A stretch of 64,000 bases of DNA from Pseudomonadota bacterium (GCA_018262095.1 JAGTRW010000012.1:1-64000); one strand, 5' to 3'; numbered from the stretch's first letter, positions 28,375-36,532 are shown. Notes: generated by a model from the letters alone, not told the origin. Translations and numbers: made by a program.

Positions 28375-28459
28375 GGCAACGATATGCTTCCAAAATCGAG
28401 CGGCAAGGATATGCTTCCAAGTAAAAGCCAGCCGGATTACGGTTGGCTTTTTGTTTTTC
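28375..28459 (+). repeat. Terminator-carrying intergenic repeat, copy 2
   Basis: Near-identical to 21160-21244, with tandem GATATGCTTCC units followed by a terminator-type hairpin. Two weaker units lie directly upstream at 28284 and 28311, so this locus carries a longer array than copy 1. Confidence 0.9.
28423..28458 (+). terminator. Intrinsic terminator inside repeat copy 2
   Basis: AAAAGCCAGCC pairs with GGTTGGCTTTT (one G-T pair) around loop GGATTAC, followed by two T-runs. It is about 280 bp downstream of the GNAT gene. Confidence 0.75.
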
Positions 28460-29020
28460 ATCTCCGAGAAGATTGCGCTTCAAAGAATCGAGGGGGACGA
28501 CGTTTGTGGCAGATTTTCGGCTTCAGCGGTCATTGGGGAATCGCAACTTGGGCGGCCGTTGAGCGACAAATTTCAGCCATCCAATCATCGCCAAGAGCGG
28601 TTGCATTGAGGGAGCACTGAGCGGAGAGATTCAGGTCGCTTCGGAGTTTCCGCTTCTACGACGACAGTGCCTACCATAGCTGTGGATTCGGGCTGCTCTT
28701 TAGATGTTCCGTCGGCACGGTGACGAATAGATCTGCGCAGTGTTCGGATGAAGCACGCATTCAACGAAACACCGAGAGTTTTCGATGAAATCGCCCCGCA
28801 GGGAGAGCGTGGCGTTGAGGTAAGGCCCGTATCGTCATGTCCATGGCGTGTGAACAGTTCACTGCAGCCGTAGGTACACAATCGAGCCAATAACCGAGAG
28901 GCCGACGAGCCGGGCGAAGAACCTTCGCGGAAGGCCGGCGTCTACTAGGTCAACGTTACCGTCCTTTCTGGCCAATCGGCTGGATGTCTACCTGGTACCG
29001 TTTGCCACGAGGAGTAGGCA

Positions 29021-29470
29021 ATGCGCAAATTCAGCAAGACCCACGAAGCCATATTGGCGCTCTCGCCCGAGCAGTATCGCGTCACGCAGCAAAACGGAAC
29101 TGAACATCCCGGAACCGGGAGCTATCTGCATACCCACGAACCGGGTATCTATGTCGATGTGGTGTCGGGCGAGCCGTTGTTCGCCTCAGCCGACAAATTC
29201 GAGTCGGGATGCGGCTGGCCCAGTTTTACCAGGCCCATAGACCCGGCCCATGTCAATGAACTGCGCGACACCACCCACGGCATGGCCCGCATCGAAGTAC
29301 GCTCGACCCATGCGGACAGCCATCTTGGGCACGTTTTCCCCGACGGGCCAAGTGACCGCGGCGGACTACGCTACTGCATCAACTCAGCTTCGCTGCGCTT
29401 CATTCATCGCGACGCGATGGCGGCGGAGGGCTATGCAGCCTACCTGAACCAAGCGCAGGTCATGCCATGA
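29021..29470 (+). CDS. msrB: Peptide methionine-R-sulfoxide reductase
   Basis: A 149-residue MsrB that reduces the R epimer of methionine sulfoxide in proteins. It shows [16 protein letters not shown] and the catalytic Cys in [11 protein letters not shown]. The zinc-binding CxxC pairs of the longer subtype are absent, so this is the zinc-free type. GAGGAG precedes the ATG at 29021. It overlaps msrA by 4 bp (ATGA), so both epimer-specific enzymes are made together. Confidence 0.95.
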   Translation: MRKFSKTHEAILALSPEQYRVTQQNGTEHPGTGSYLHTHEPGIYVDVVSGEPLFASADKFESGCGWPSFTRPIDPAHVNELRDTTHGMARIEVRSTHADSHLGHVFPDGPSDRGGLRYCINSASLRFIHRDAMAAEGYAAYLNQAQVMP

Positions 29471-29988
29471 GCGACGAACGCGCAGTGCTTGCCGGCGGTT
29501 GCTTCTGGGGAGTGCAGGAGCTGATTCGCGGTGTCGACGGCGTCCTGTCGACGCGGGTCGGCTATGCGGGCGGCAATGTACCCAATGCGACCTATCGCAA
29601 CCACGGAACCCATGCGGAAGCCGTTGAGATCGTCTTTGATCCTGCCCGTGTCAGTTATCGGCAGATCCTTGAGTTCTTCTTCCAGATTCATGACCCGAGC
29701 ACACCTAATCGTCAGGGCAACGACGCTGGACCCAGTTATCGATCGGTGATCATCTATACCAGCGACGAGCAGAAGCGGGTGGCCGAAGACACGATCGCCG
29801 ACGTCGATGCCTCGGGTCTGTGGCCCGGCAAGGTCGTCACCGAGCTCCTTCCCGCCGGCGACTTTTGGCCGGCCGAAGCCGAGCACCAGGATTACCTTCA
29901 GCGCATCCCCGATGGCTATACCTGCCATTTCGTTCGGCCGCGCTGGCGACTGCCGGTTTGCACCGATAAGCCTGGAAACGAGACGTGA
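29467..29988 (+). CDS. msrA: Peptide methionine-S-sulfoxide reductase
   Basis: A 173-residue MsrA that reduces the S epimer of methionine sulfoxide. The catalytic motif G-C-F-W-G-V-Q-E is at residues 11-18, and the Y-A-G-G and H-A-E-A-V-E segments are normal. A candidate resolving Cys is in the C-terminal R-L-P-V-C-T-D. The start overlaps the msrB stop. No signal peptide is seen, so it is cytoplasmic. Confidence 0.95.
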   Translation: MSDERAVLAGGCFWGVQELIRGVDGVLSTRVGYAGGNVPNATYRNHGTHAEAVEIVFDPARVSYRQILEFFFQIHDPSTPNRQGNDAGPSYRSVIIYTSDEQKRVAEDTIADVDASGLWPGKVVTELLPAGDFWPAEAEHQDYLQRIPDGYTCHFVRPRWRLPVCTDKPGNET

Positions 29989-30016
29989 CCGCTAATTTTG
30001 AGCACAGACCCAACCG

Positions 30017-31015
30017 ATGAGGACGCTGCGCGACACCCCACTTTCCATGCTCGATCTCGTTTCCGTCCGGGAAGACGGCTCCGTGGCCGAAGCACTGGCC
30101 ACCTCCCTGAAGACCGCACAGCACGCCGAAACCCTGGGCTTTACGCGCTACTGGCTGGCGGAACACCACAACTTGCCTGGAATCGCCAGCTCGGCGACCG
30201 CCGTTCTGGTCGGTTATATCGCTGCCGGAACCCGACGAATTCGTGTGGGTTCCGGCGGGATCATGCTCCCCAACCACGCGCCGCTGGTCGTTGCCGAGGC
30301 GTTCGGCACACTTGCCGAGCTGTACCCCGACCGTATCGACCTGGGCCTGGGAAGGGCGCCGGGTACGGATCGGGTCACCATGCGGGCGCTGCGCCGGGAT
30401 CGCGTCGAGACCGAGGCCGATTTCCCGCGCGATGTCGCCGATCTTCAGCAATTGCTGGGGCCGCCGCTGGCGGGGCAAGCCGTCGTTGCCATGCCGGGTG
30501 CCGGCACCAAGGTGCCGATCTGGCTGCTCGGTTCGAGCCTGTTCTCTGCCCGATTGGCCGCCGAGCGGGGCCTGCCCTATGCGTTCGCCGCACACTTCGC
30601 GCCGCGCTTGCTGCAGCAGGCTGTTGATCTGTACCGGCATGAGTTCCGTCCATCTGCCGCGCTGGCTCGACCGTACGTGATGATCGGCGTTCCGCTGATC
30701 GCTGCGCCGAGCGATGACGAGGCGCAATTCCTGGCCAGTAGCACTTACCAGCGTGTCCTCGGCATTTTGCGGGGAGACCGCGGCCGCTTTCCGCCGCCGG
30801 TTGAAGGCTACATGTCGCGCCTTGACCCGCACGAGCGCGACGCCATCGGCGACTTTCTCGGTGCCGCCGTGATCGGCAGCCCGGACAGCGTACGCCGGGG
30901 CCTGACGGAGCTTCTGCACAGCACGGCCGCGGATGAACTGATGCTCGTTTGTGACATTTACGATCCGGCGTTGCGCTTGCGTTCGCTTGACATTGTGGCG
31001 ACATGCGCTGCATAG
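30017..31015 (+). CDS. LLM class flavin-dependent oxidoreductase
   Basis: A 332-residue bacterial-luciferase-like monooxygenase of the YhbW type. It shows L-S-M-L-D-L-V-S-V at the start, Y-W-L-A-E-H-H-N-L near residue 45, [11 protein letters not shown] near 77-87 and [11 protein letters not shown] near 110. Such enzymes use reduced FMN or F420 on varied small molecules; the substrate here is unknown. It lies 28 bp after msrA on the same strand and may be part of the same oxidative-damage transcript. Confidence 0.88.
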   Translation: MRTLRDTPLSMLDLVSVREDGSVAEALATSLKTAQHAETLGFTRYWLAEHHNLPGIASSATAVLVGYIAAGTRRIRVGSGGIMLPNHAPLVVAEAFGTLAELYPDRIDLGLGRAPGTDRVTMRALRRDRVETEADFPRDVADLQQLLGPPLAGQAVVAMPGAGTKVPIWLLGSSLFSARLAAERGLPYAFAAHFAPRLLQQAVDLYRHEFRPSAALARPYVMIGVPLIAAPSDDEAQFLASSTYQRVLGILRGDRGRFPPPVEGYMSRLDPHERDAIGDFLGAAVIGSPDSVRRGLTELLHSTAADELMLVCDIYDPALRLRSLDIVATCAA

Positions 31016-31180
31016 CGTTTTGCGTTCGGCAGCGCACAGACCCGGTCGCCCAGGATTGTTAGTCTCGCACGGGCGATCGAATTTTTCGGCGCCACCCGCG
31101 AGCTTTGGTCGCAAGATTATGTTTCTACTACCGGCTTGGCAGCAACTCCAATACTGCCGTAGACCGGCAAGGAGTCGGCG

Positions 31181-31420
31181 ATGGAACAGCACACGCACAC
31201 GATGAGTCACCTGTTTTCTCAACTCGGCCAAGACAGCGACGCAGCAGCCATCGCGCACTTCATCACAACCTACAGGTCGTTGCCGGGGGGAATTCGTTTG
31301 TCCGACGCGGCATTCTGGACGCCCACGCAAGCCGCTTTTTTGCGCGAGGCAATTCAGGACGACTCGGACTGGTCGGAGATTGTGGACCAGCTCAATTCAG
31401 CGCTGCACGCCCAGAGATAG
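31181..31420 (+). CDS. DUF2789 family protein, second copy
   Basis: A 79-residue DUF2789 protein with the family pattern L-F-S-Q-L-G near the start, A-A-F-W-T-P in the middle and F-L-R-E-A-I, D-W-S-E-I-V-D-Q-L near the end. AAGGAG precedes the ATG at 31181. It is about 40 percent identical by eye to the copy at 6665-6910, so this is not a recent duplication. As there, fumC sequence follows directly, but here fumC is destroyed. Confidence 0.85.
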   Translation: MEQHTHTMSHLFSQLGQDSDAAAIAHFITTYRSLPGGIRLSDAAFWTPTQAAFLREAIQDDSDWSEIVDQLNSALHAQR

Positions 31421-31432
31421 GGACGCCTCGCC

Positions 31433-31562
31433 ATGAAGCGTTCGGAAACCGACTCGATGGGCAGCATCGACGTTGCGGCTGACTGTCTCTGGGGCGCCCA
31501 AACCCAACGCTCTCTTCGAGGAATGGGTCGTGCCCGCCGATATGATTCATTCGAGCGAGTAG
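31433..31562 (+). pseudogene. fumC: fumC remnant with a large internal deletion
   Basis: From the ATG at 31433 the translation ends in [10 protein letters not shown] at codon 28, matching the N-terminus of fumarase C (compare residues 21-30 of the intact copy). Directly after, in the +1 frame from 31515, F-E-E-W-V-V-P-A-D-M-I-H-S-S-E then TAG matches the fumarase C-terminus ([11 protein letters not shown] in the intact copy). About 420 codons are missing, leaving both ends joined out of frame near 31514. It is a relic of a second DUF2789-fumC operon. Confidence 0.85.
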
Positions 31563-31720
31563 GTCTTGCGGACGACGCCTGGTCGGCCATGCCTGCTGCA
31601 GCTGTCAATAAGCGTCGATGGCAAAGTCCGCGTAGAGGACCGTGTGATCGAGTTCGGACGCGGAGCAATCACGATATAGCGGCAAAAAACTGTCATATAT
31701 CGACATGAATCATCTGCAGG

Positions 31721-31918
31721 CTATTCCGATTCCTGATCCGCAGGGTATTCGATACCCCAATCTCCGTGCTTATACCAATCTTCACCAATCAGTTCCGCCG
31801 GATGCTGAGTGCGACCCGAGCCGTTCCCACAATTGAGTGAGTCAACCGAACAATACTTGTCACACCCCCAGCAAATTCGTTCGGGATGTTTGGGGTTCAA
31901 TGGAAACGGCTTTGCCAT
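31721..31918 (-). CDS. DUF3079 family small protein
   Basis: A 65-residue protein with the DUF3079 pattern: M-A-K-P-F-P-L-N-P-K-H-P-E-R, then I-C-W-G-C-D-K-Y-C and L-N-C-G-N-G-S-G-R-T-Q-H-P. Four cysteines in C-x2-C-x3-C plus a later Cys suggest a small metal site; that is inference. TAAGGA precedes the ATG at 31918. Function is unknown. It sits at the edge of the NO-response cluster, 32 bp downstream of the PAS pseudogene. Confidence 0.8.
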   Translation of the reverse strand: MAKPFPLNPKHPERICWGCDKYCSVDSLNCGNGSGRTQHPAELIGEDWYKHGDWGIEYPADQESE

Positions 31919-31950
31919 CGTTTTTCCTTACTTCAGTCAATTGCTTTCGA

Positions 31951-32385
31951 TTACTGCCCTTGGGGGCCGGTAGCGGTACTTTCCCGAAAAATCTTCTCAG
32001 CCAAGTGGCGCTTCGTTACATCACGAGCCATCGCTATAGACCCCGTGGCTTCACCGCCCCCATCTGTAATGATCGCGAAACTCATCTCGACAAAGATGCC
32101 CCCTCCATCGCGTTTCAGCGCGCGGGTAAGCGTCGCTCGTCCAGCATGTTGCGTCATGCCATTCGCCATCGCGCGGTTGAAGCCCGCCCAGTGGGCGGCA
32201 CGCAGTCGCTCGGGAATAATCAGGTCGAGGCTTTGCCCTATGGCCTCGTCTTTTGTGTGGCCAAAAATCCCCACAGCGGCGGCATTCCAGAAGCGAATGA
32301 CTCCTTCCGCATCGCTGTAAATGATGGCGTCTGCAATTTATTCTGTGATCAGGCGATGGGTGTCGAATTGCGCGCTCAAGGTCAT
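31951..32385 (-). pseudogene. PAS-domain protein interrupted by an in-frame TAA
   Basis: From the ATG at 32385 the frame reads M-T-L-S-A-Q-F-D-T-H-R-L-I-T-E, then TAA at 32338-32340, then continues in the same frame for 128 codons as I-A-D-A-I-I-Y-S-D-A-E-G-V-I-R-F-W-N and a complete PAS domain ending in M-A-R-D-V-T-K-R-H. Homologous single-PAS proteins begin with just such an N-terminus, so the stop looks like a point mutation (for example CAA to TAA). Without the stop it would be a 144-residue cytoplasmic sensor-like protein. Internal initiation at the GTG at 32274 is possible but would lose the first PAS strands. The start overlaps the upstream 82-residue gene by 4 bp. Confidence 0.75.
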
Positions 32386-32630
32386 GATCTTTCTTCCGTC
32401 CCGGGTTTCGTCGAGGGTTCTTCTTTTCGAATAATCGTCCAGGCATACATCACGCTGGTTTCGTTGAATTCGCGTCCTGTTTCCATATCACGCCACCAAA
32501 TCTGTGACTGCGATACTGCCCCACAGTAGCGCCAACGACGGCGTTCGCCGTTGCACAACTCAATCTCGTAGATTGCGTCCGGTTCTGCCTCGACCATTGT
32601 GGACTCGGCCTGCTTCCCTATAATTGACAT
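32382..32630 (-). CDS. Small Trp-rich hypothetical protein
   Basis: An 82-residue protein I cannot assign to a named family. It has a dense aromatic core, with R-R-R-W-R-Y-C-G, I-W-W-R-D-M-E-T-G and S-V-M-Y-A-W-T-I-I, and a charged C-terminal tail; no signal or membrane segment. Its stop overlaps the start of the PAS gene by ATGA, so the two were translated together, and it lies upstream in the same small operon. A partner or sensor-associated role is inference only. Confidence 0.65.
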   Translation of the reverse strand: MSIIGKQAESTMVEAEPDAIYEIELCNGERRRWRYCGAVSQSQIWWRDMETGREFNETSVMYAWTIIRKEEPSTKPGTEERS

Positions 32631-32715
32631 AAGATAAACCGCCTAACTGAGATGCAAAAATTCCTGACCTGACCGACTGCCCTAGAGCACGAACAATAGG
32701 CACGGAAAGCCTTTC

Positions 32716-33915
32716 TCATCCCGGCTTGCCGTCCAACCGGGGACGCGTCAGAACGGGCCAGTAACGCACCGCATAAAGACCGAACGCAGCGGCCCAAAGC
32801 AGCCCAGACAGTTCAATACTCACCAGGTACAGTCCTGGCGATGCGATTCCGCCGAAGACGCGAATGATCGCTGCCGCCTGGATCAGCACGAACGCCGTGA
32901 TTTCGAAACCGTCGGCAATCAGCAGCCGCCCGGTATGACCGCGCGCCGTCCGGGTCATCATGCCTAGGGTCAGGCCGCCAATGGCGCCGACCGTGAGTGC
33001 GTGGGCGGCATAGGAACCCGTCAGGAAACCCAGAGCCGTCAGGCCGCGCAAGATGAGATAGACGACGATCCAGGCATAGGCGGCATGAAGTATCCACACC
33101 AGTGGTGTAGCCAGGGTGCGCCACGGTTTCCACAGAAACAAGCGCCAGCCATTTGCCAGCGCACTGACGAGCGCAATCATGGCGACGATGGGCGGCGACC
33201 ATTGCAGTAGAGCGGATACGAACAACAGCATCACCGATCCCAACGCCGCTTTTTCCACCAGCGGATGGCGCGTGGCGTTGGTGCCGGGGATGCCGTTATT
33301 GGTAAACATCGGGATCACGCGGCCTCCCATCACCACCATGATGAAGAGGACCAGATCCAGTGCCAGTTGCAAGCCAAGGCGCGGCGATAGGTCGAAGCGT
33401 CCCTGCAAAGCCATGTGCACGGCAAAAATCAGTCCGCCCATCAATACCAGCAGACCGACGAAAAAATAGTTGCGCGTGTTTCGCGCTTTCCACAACGGAA
33501 TACTGATGGCCACTGCGACGGCGAGTGGAAACGCGGCATTGATCACCGCCGCGGTCATCGCCAGCGGCGTCAATACCAGGACTCTGCCGGCGATCCAGAG
33601 CGCTGCCAAGGCCATCAAGGGTACGCCGCTGGGCGTGGCTTGGTTGGTCCACGCCCGTACCGCAGTCGGCAGGAAACCTGCAATGATCGCCATTGCGTAG
33701 CCGAACAGCATTTCATGGCCGTGCCACGATGCTCCCGAGAGATAGGCGGCGGGCAGGAATCCCGAAAACTGCGCGACCCAGAGGATTACGCTAATCGCGC
33801 TGAACACGCTCGCCAACAAGTAGAACGGGCGAAAACCCAGATTCCAAAGTGCGAAAGTGGCTTGATTCGCGGGTTCGATCGCTGATGGCGGTCGAACTAG
33901 GGGTAATTGGTTCAT
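32716..33915 (-). CDS. nnrS: NnrS family protein
   Basis: A 399-residue, 12-helix inner-membrane protein of the NnrS family, haem- and copper-containing proteins that protect against nitric oxide. Conserved pieces: N-L-G-F-R-P-F-Y-L-L-A, W-H-G-H-E-M-L-F-G-Y, G-G-R-V-I-P-M-F-T-N-N and H-A-L-T-V-G-A-I-G-G-L-T-L-G-M-M-T-R. AAGGAG precedes the ATG at 33915. It is 28 bp downstream of ccoG on the same strand and likely under the NsrR site at 35400-35420. Confidence 0.93.
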   Translation of the reverse strand: MNQLPLVRPPSAIEPANQATFALWNLGFRPFYLLASVFSAISVILWVAQFSGFLPAAYLSGASWHGHEMLFGYAMAIIAGFLPTAVRAWTNQATPSGVPLMALAALWIAGRVLVLTPLAMTAAVINAAFPLAVAVAISIPLWKARNTRNYFFVGLLVLMGGLIFAVHMALQGRFDLSPRLGLQLALDLVLFIMVVMGGRVIPMFTNNGIPGTNATRHPLVEKAALGSVMLLFVSALLQWSPPIVAMIALVSALANGWRLFLWKPWRTLATPLVWILHAAYAWIVVYLILRGLTALGFLTGSYAAHALTVGAIGGLTLGMMTRTARGHTGRLLIADGFEITAFVLIQAAAIIRVFGGIASPGLYLVSIELSGLLWAAAFGLYAVRYWPVLTRPRLDGKPG

Positions 33916-33943
33916 TTGAACTCCTTTTTGTATCGCCTTGCCG

Positions 33944-35350
33944 TCAAGGCATCCAGAATTTCGACTGCTCGGTCACCGCAACGGTCGCGTCGCCGACATC
34001 TTCGACCTTGAATTCGATTGGGTTCGCGCCGGCCTTGGCTGCGCCGGGATCGGCGCTGAGCACGATGGTCTGACTACCCATTTCGCCGCCCCTTACGGTG
34101 ATCGGCCGATCGTTTTCGAGGCGGATGCCGTCGATTCCGGCGATGCTGAGACGGAAGGTTCGCGTCCGGTCGCCGGTGTTCATGATCTTCAACTCGTAGA
34201 TGTTGTCGATGCTGCCGTCGTCGGCTTCGCGCGACAGCGTGCCGTGATCCTTCAATATGTTGACCTTCAAGGGGATGCGCGTCGCCAGAGACCAGGCCGT
34301 TGCCGCCGTGAGCAGAAAGAGAACCGCGCTGTAAATGATTACTCGTGGCCGGAAAGCGCGGCGTACGATATCCATCGGACCGTAGCGCTTGCTGACGGCG
34401 TTCTGCGTCGAATAACGGATCAACCCGCGCGGGTAGTCCATCTTGTCCATCACCTGATCGCAGGCGTCGATACACGCGGCGCAGCCAATGCACTCGTTCT
34501 GCAAGCCGTCGCGAATGTCGATTCCGGTCGGACAGACCTGGACGCAAATGCCGCAATCGACACAGTCGCCCAAGCCTTGCGCGGGGTGGTCGACCGCCTT
34601 GGCGCGTGCTCCGCGCGATTCGCCGCGCTCGACGTCGTAGGCGATGATCAGTGTATCGGGGTCGAACATGACGAACTGGAAGCGGGCGTAGGGGCAGATC
34701 TGGCGACACATCTGTTCGCGCAGGAAGCCGGCGTTGCCGTAGGTGGCCAGAGCGTAAAAACCGACCCAGAACGACGACCAGGCGCCCGGTGACAATGAAA
34801 AAATGTCGCGCGCCAGATCGTGAATCGGCGTGAAATAGCCGACAAAGGTAAATCCTGTCCACAGCGAAAAGATCATCCAGGTCGCATGCTTGGCCGTTTT
34901 TATTGCCAATTTTCGCGGCGTCCACGGCGCCGCGTCGAGCTTGATGCGTTGCGGCCGTTCGCCTTCGATGACCTTCTCGAACCATAGGAAGATTTCCGTA
35001 TAGACGGTTTGCGGGCAGGTATAGCCGCACCACAGGCGGCCGGCGACGGCCGTGAACAGAAATAGCGCGAGCGCACCCAAGACCATCAGCGGGACAAGAT
35101 AGATCGTGTCTTGCGGCCACAGCACCAAGTCGAAGAAGTAAAACTTGCGCTGATCGATATCAAGCAGGATGGCCTGCCGGCCGTGCCAGGGCAACCAACA
35201 CAGGCCATAGAAAACAAGCTGGGTCAGCCAGACGAAAATCCAGCGCCAGCGGGTGAAGGCGCCTTTGATCGTACGCGGATAGACCTTGGCCTCCGGATCG
35301 AAGATCGGCTTGATGGGGATGACTTTTCTGGGCACTGGCTGATGGCGCAT
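33944..35350 (-). CDS. ccoG: CcoG/FixG-type ferredoxin membrane protein
   Basis: A 468-residue protein with about five membrane helices and two [4Fe-4S] sites (C-V-D-C-G-I-C-V-Q-V-C-P and C-I-G-C-A-A-C-I-D-A-C-D, about residues 250-290), followed by a C-terminal periplasmic immunoglobulin-like domain. CcoG is a cupric reductase for cbb3 oxidase assembly in the inner membrane. The frame is open to a TTG at 35407, but ATG 35350 is preferred because the upstream part overlaps the NsrR-like site. No cbb3 oxidase genes are nearby; its neighbours are nnrS and nsrR, so here it may serve copper or haem loading under NO stress. Confidence 0.9.
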   Translation of the reverse strand: MRHQPVPRKVIPIKPIFDPEAKVYPRTIKGAFTRWRWIFVWLTQLVFYGLCWLPWHGRQAILLDIDQRKFYFFDLVLWPQDTIYLVPLMVLGALALFLFTAVAGRLWCGYTCPQTVYTEIFLWFEKVIEGERPQRIKLDAAPWTPRKLAIKTAKHATWMIFSLWTGFTFVGYFTPIHDLARDIFSLSPGAWSSFWVGFYALATYGNAGFLREQMCRQICPYARFQFVMFDPDTLIIAYDVERGESRGARAKAVDHPAQGLGDCVDCGICVQVCPTGIDIRDGLQNECIGCAACIDACDQVMDKMDYPRGLIRYSTQNAVSKRYGPMDIVRRAFRPRVIIYSAVLFLLTAATAWSLATRIPLKVNILKDHGTLSREADDGSIDNIYELKIMNTGDRTRTFRLSIAGIDGIRLENDRPITVRGGEMGSQTIVLSADPGAAKAGANPIEFKVEDVGDATVAVTEQSKFWMP

Positions 35351-35399
35351 AGCTCTCGTGACGTCCGATTCTGGTGGATTGCGCGTGAGTCTTGCAATA

Positions 35400-35420
35400 A
35401 GATTCAAATGAATTGCATCT
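35400..35420. promoter_or_regulatory. NsrR-like palindrome upstream of ccoG-nnrS
   Basis: Twenty-one bases read AGATTCAAA...AATTGCATCT. They match 17 of 21 inner positions of the enterobacterial NsrR consensus (AAGATGYATTT and its inverted half). The site lies 50 bp before ccoG and 60 bp before nsrR. Confidence 0.55.
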
Positions 35421-35446
35421 ACATGCTATCAATCCTTTGCCGAATA

Positions 35447-35467
35447 AGCAATAATATAAATACATCT
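35447..35467. promoter_or_regulatory. Weaker NsrR-like site at the nsrR start
   Basis: One perfect half-site (AAATACATCT) with a degenerate left half, 16 of 21 matches, ending 12 bp before the nsrR ATG. Its position suggests autoregulation. Confidence 0.4.
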
Positions 35468-35479
35468 TAAAGAACAGCC

Positions 35480-35941
35480 ATGAGACTAAGCTCATTTTCC
35501 GACTACAGCCTGCGCGTGCTGATGTATCTGGGGGTTCAATCGGACCGCCTGGCGACCATTTCAGAGATTGCTGCGGCGCACGAGATTTCTGAAAACCACC
35601 TGATGAAAGTAGTGCATCAGCTCGGACGCGGCGGATACCTCGAGACAGTTCGCGGCAAAGGCGGTGGGATGCGTTTGGCGCGAGCGCCGAAGGAAATCGT
35701 ACTGGGCGAGGTGATTCGGCAAACCGAAGGCGACATCGCGATGGTCGAGTGTTTCAGCGGCAATTCATCGTGCAGGATTCTGTCGGCTTGTCGTTTGCGT
35801 GGCATTCTAGGCGAAGCCTTGAATGCCATGTTCTTGGTGCTCGACGGTTACACGCTCGCCGACCTCCTGGAAAAGCCGCAGGAGCACTTGATGGCCATTC
35901 GCTGGAAAGACAGCGTACCGCAGAAAAATCTGACCAACTAG
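35480..35941 (+). CDS. nsrR: NsrR, NO-sensing Rrf2 family repressor
   Basis: A 153-residue Rrf2 regulator. The winged helix-turn-helix is at the N-terminus (M-R-L-S-S-F-S-D-Y-S-L-R, then I-S-E-N-H-L-M-K-V-V). Three cysteines spaced C-x5-C-x5-6-C (E-C-F-S-G-N-S-S-C-R-I-L-S-A-C, residues about 91-105) are the [4Fe-4S] ligands of NsrR. NO destroys the cluster and releases DNA. It is divergent from ccoG-nnrS and followed by a hemerythrin-like gene and the convergent NO reductase gene, its expected regulon. Confidence 0.94.
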   Translation: MRLSSFSDYSLRVLMYLGVQSDRLATISEIAAAHEISENHLMKVVHQLGRGGYLETVRGKGGGMRLARAPKEIVLGEVIRQTEGDIAMVECFSGNSSCRILSACRLRGILGEALNAMFLVLDGYTLADLLEKPQEHLMAIRWKDSVPQKNLTN

Positions 35942-36038
35942 GTCCGGGTCGGCAAGCCCCTGGCCAACTTTGGAAGATGATTCTGCCATCGTTTCGAGTG
36001 TTTCGTGTGCATGAATTGTTGAAGTTGAATCGGTCAAT

Positions 36039-36425
36039 ATGAAGCGACATCCAAAACTGCAAGACCTTTCGCGCGAGCACCACAGTGCATTGCAGTTGGC
36101 ACTCAAAGCCAAACGCGCCGCAATGTCGGGCGACCAAACAAAAGTTGAAACGACAGCGGTGGCCTGCCTTGCAGCTTTTTTCTCGGCGCTCGATCCCCAC
36201 TTTGTCATCGAGGAAGACAGCTTGTTGCCGTTGCTGGTTAAGGCCGGTGAAGACAGACTCGTAAAGCGGCTTCAGTATGATCACGGGGAACTGCGCCGCC
36301 TCGCCCTTCAATTGGAGCACGCTGACGCCGCGACATTGCTGTGTTTCGCCGAACTTTTGATGTCCCATGTGCGTTTTGAAGAACGTGAGATGTTCGTAGT
36401 TCTTGAAGCGCATCTGGCGGTGTAG
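36039..36425 (+). CDS. Hemerythrin HHE domain-containing protein
   Basis: A 128-residue four-helix protein with likely di-iron ligands: His14/15 (R-E-H-H), His54 and Glu58 (D-P-H-F-V-I-E-E-D), His82 (Y-D-H-G-E-L), His110 and Glu114 (H-V-R-F-E-E-R-E). The pattern is that of bacterial single-domain hemerythrin-like proteins, which bind O2 or NO or repair iron centres. It lies 97 bp after nsrR on the same strand and next to the NO reductase gene, so a role in NO handling is inferred. The cytoplasm is the likely location; there is no signal peptide. Confidence 0.85.
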   Translation: MKRHPKLQDLSREHHSALQLALKAKRAAMSGDQTKVETTAVACLAAFFSALDPHFVIEEDSLLPLLVKAGEDRLVKRLQYDHGELRRLALQLEHADAATLLCFAELLMSHVRFEEREMFVVLEAHLAV

Positions 36426-36485
36426 GCGCTCGCCAATCGCAATCGTGCACAGATAGATGCCATCGGCGAGTGGGGGCGAATGACG

Positions 36486-36518
36486 ATGCGGCCGGGATCG
36501 AATGATTCCCGGCCGCAT
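36486..36518. terminator. Hairpin between convergent hemerythrin and NO reductase genes
   Basis: The 12-bp arms ATGCGGCCGGGA and TCCCGGCCGCAT pair perfectly around a 9-base loop, in the 107-bp gap between two convergent genes. There is no T-run on either strand, so it may act as a bidirectional, imperfect terminator. Confidence 0.5.
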
Positions 36519-36532
36519 TCAAATGCGATCGA

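Larger units (their letters stand above)
28145..29020. other. Long non-coding stretch with repeat copy 2
   Basis: About 875 bp without a supportable gene. It contains four degenerate copies of a GGCAAnGATATGCTTCC-like unit (28284, 28311, 28375 and 28405), the 85-bp repeat with terminator (28375-28459), and a segment (28468-28520) shared with 47403-47437. An open frame at 28585-28890 on the minus strand looks like translated repeat debris. Confidence 0.6.

Noticed and set aside
28284-28420. CRISPR-like array of GATATGCTTCC units
   Set aside because: Units are short, degenerate and unevenly spaced, spacers are not of equal length, and no cas genes are present.
28585-28890. 101-codon open frame on the minus strand
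   Set aside because: No ribosome binding site, no family pattern, and it lies in repeat-derived non-coding sequence.
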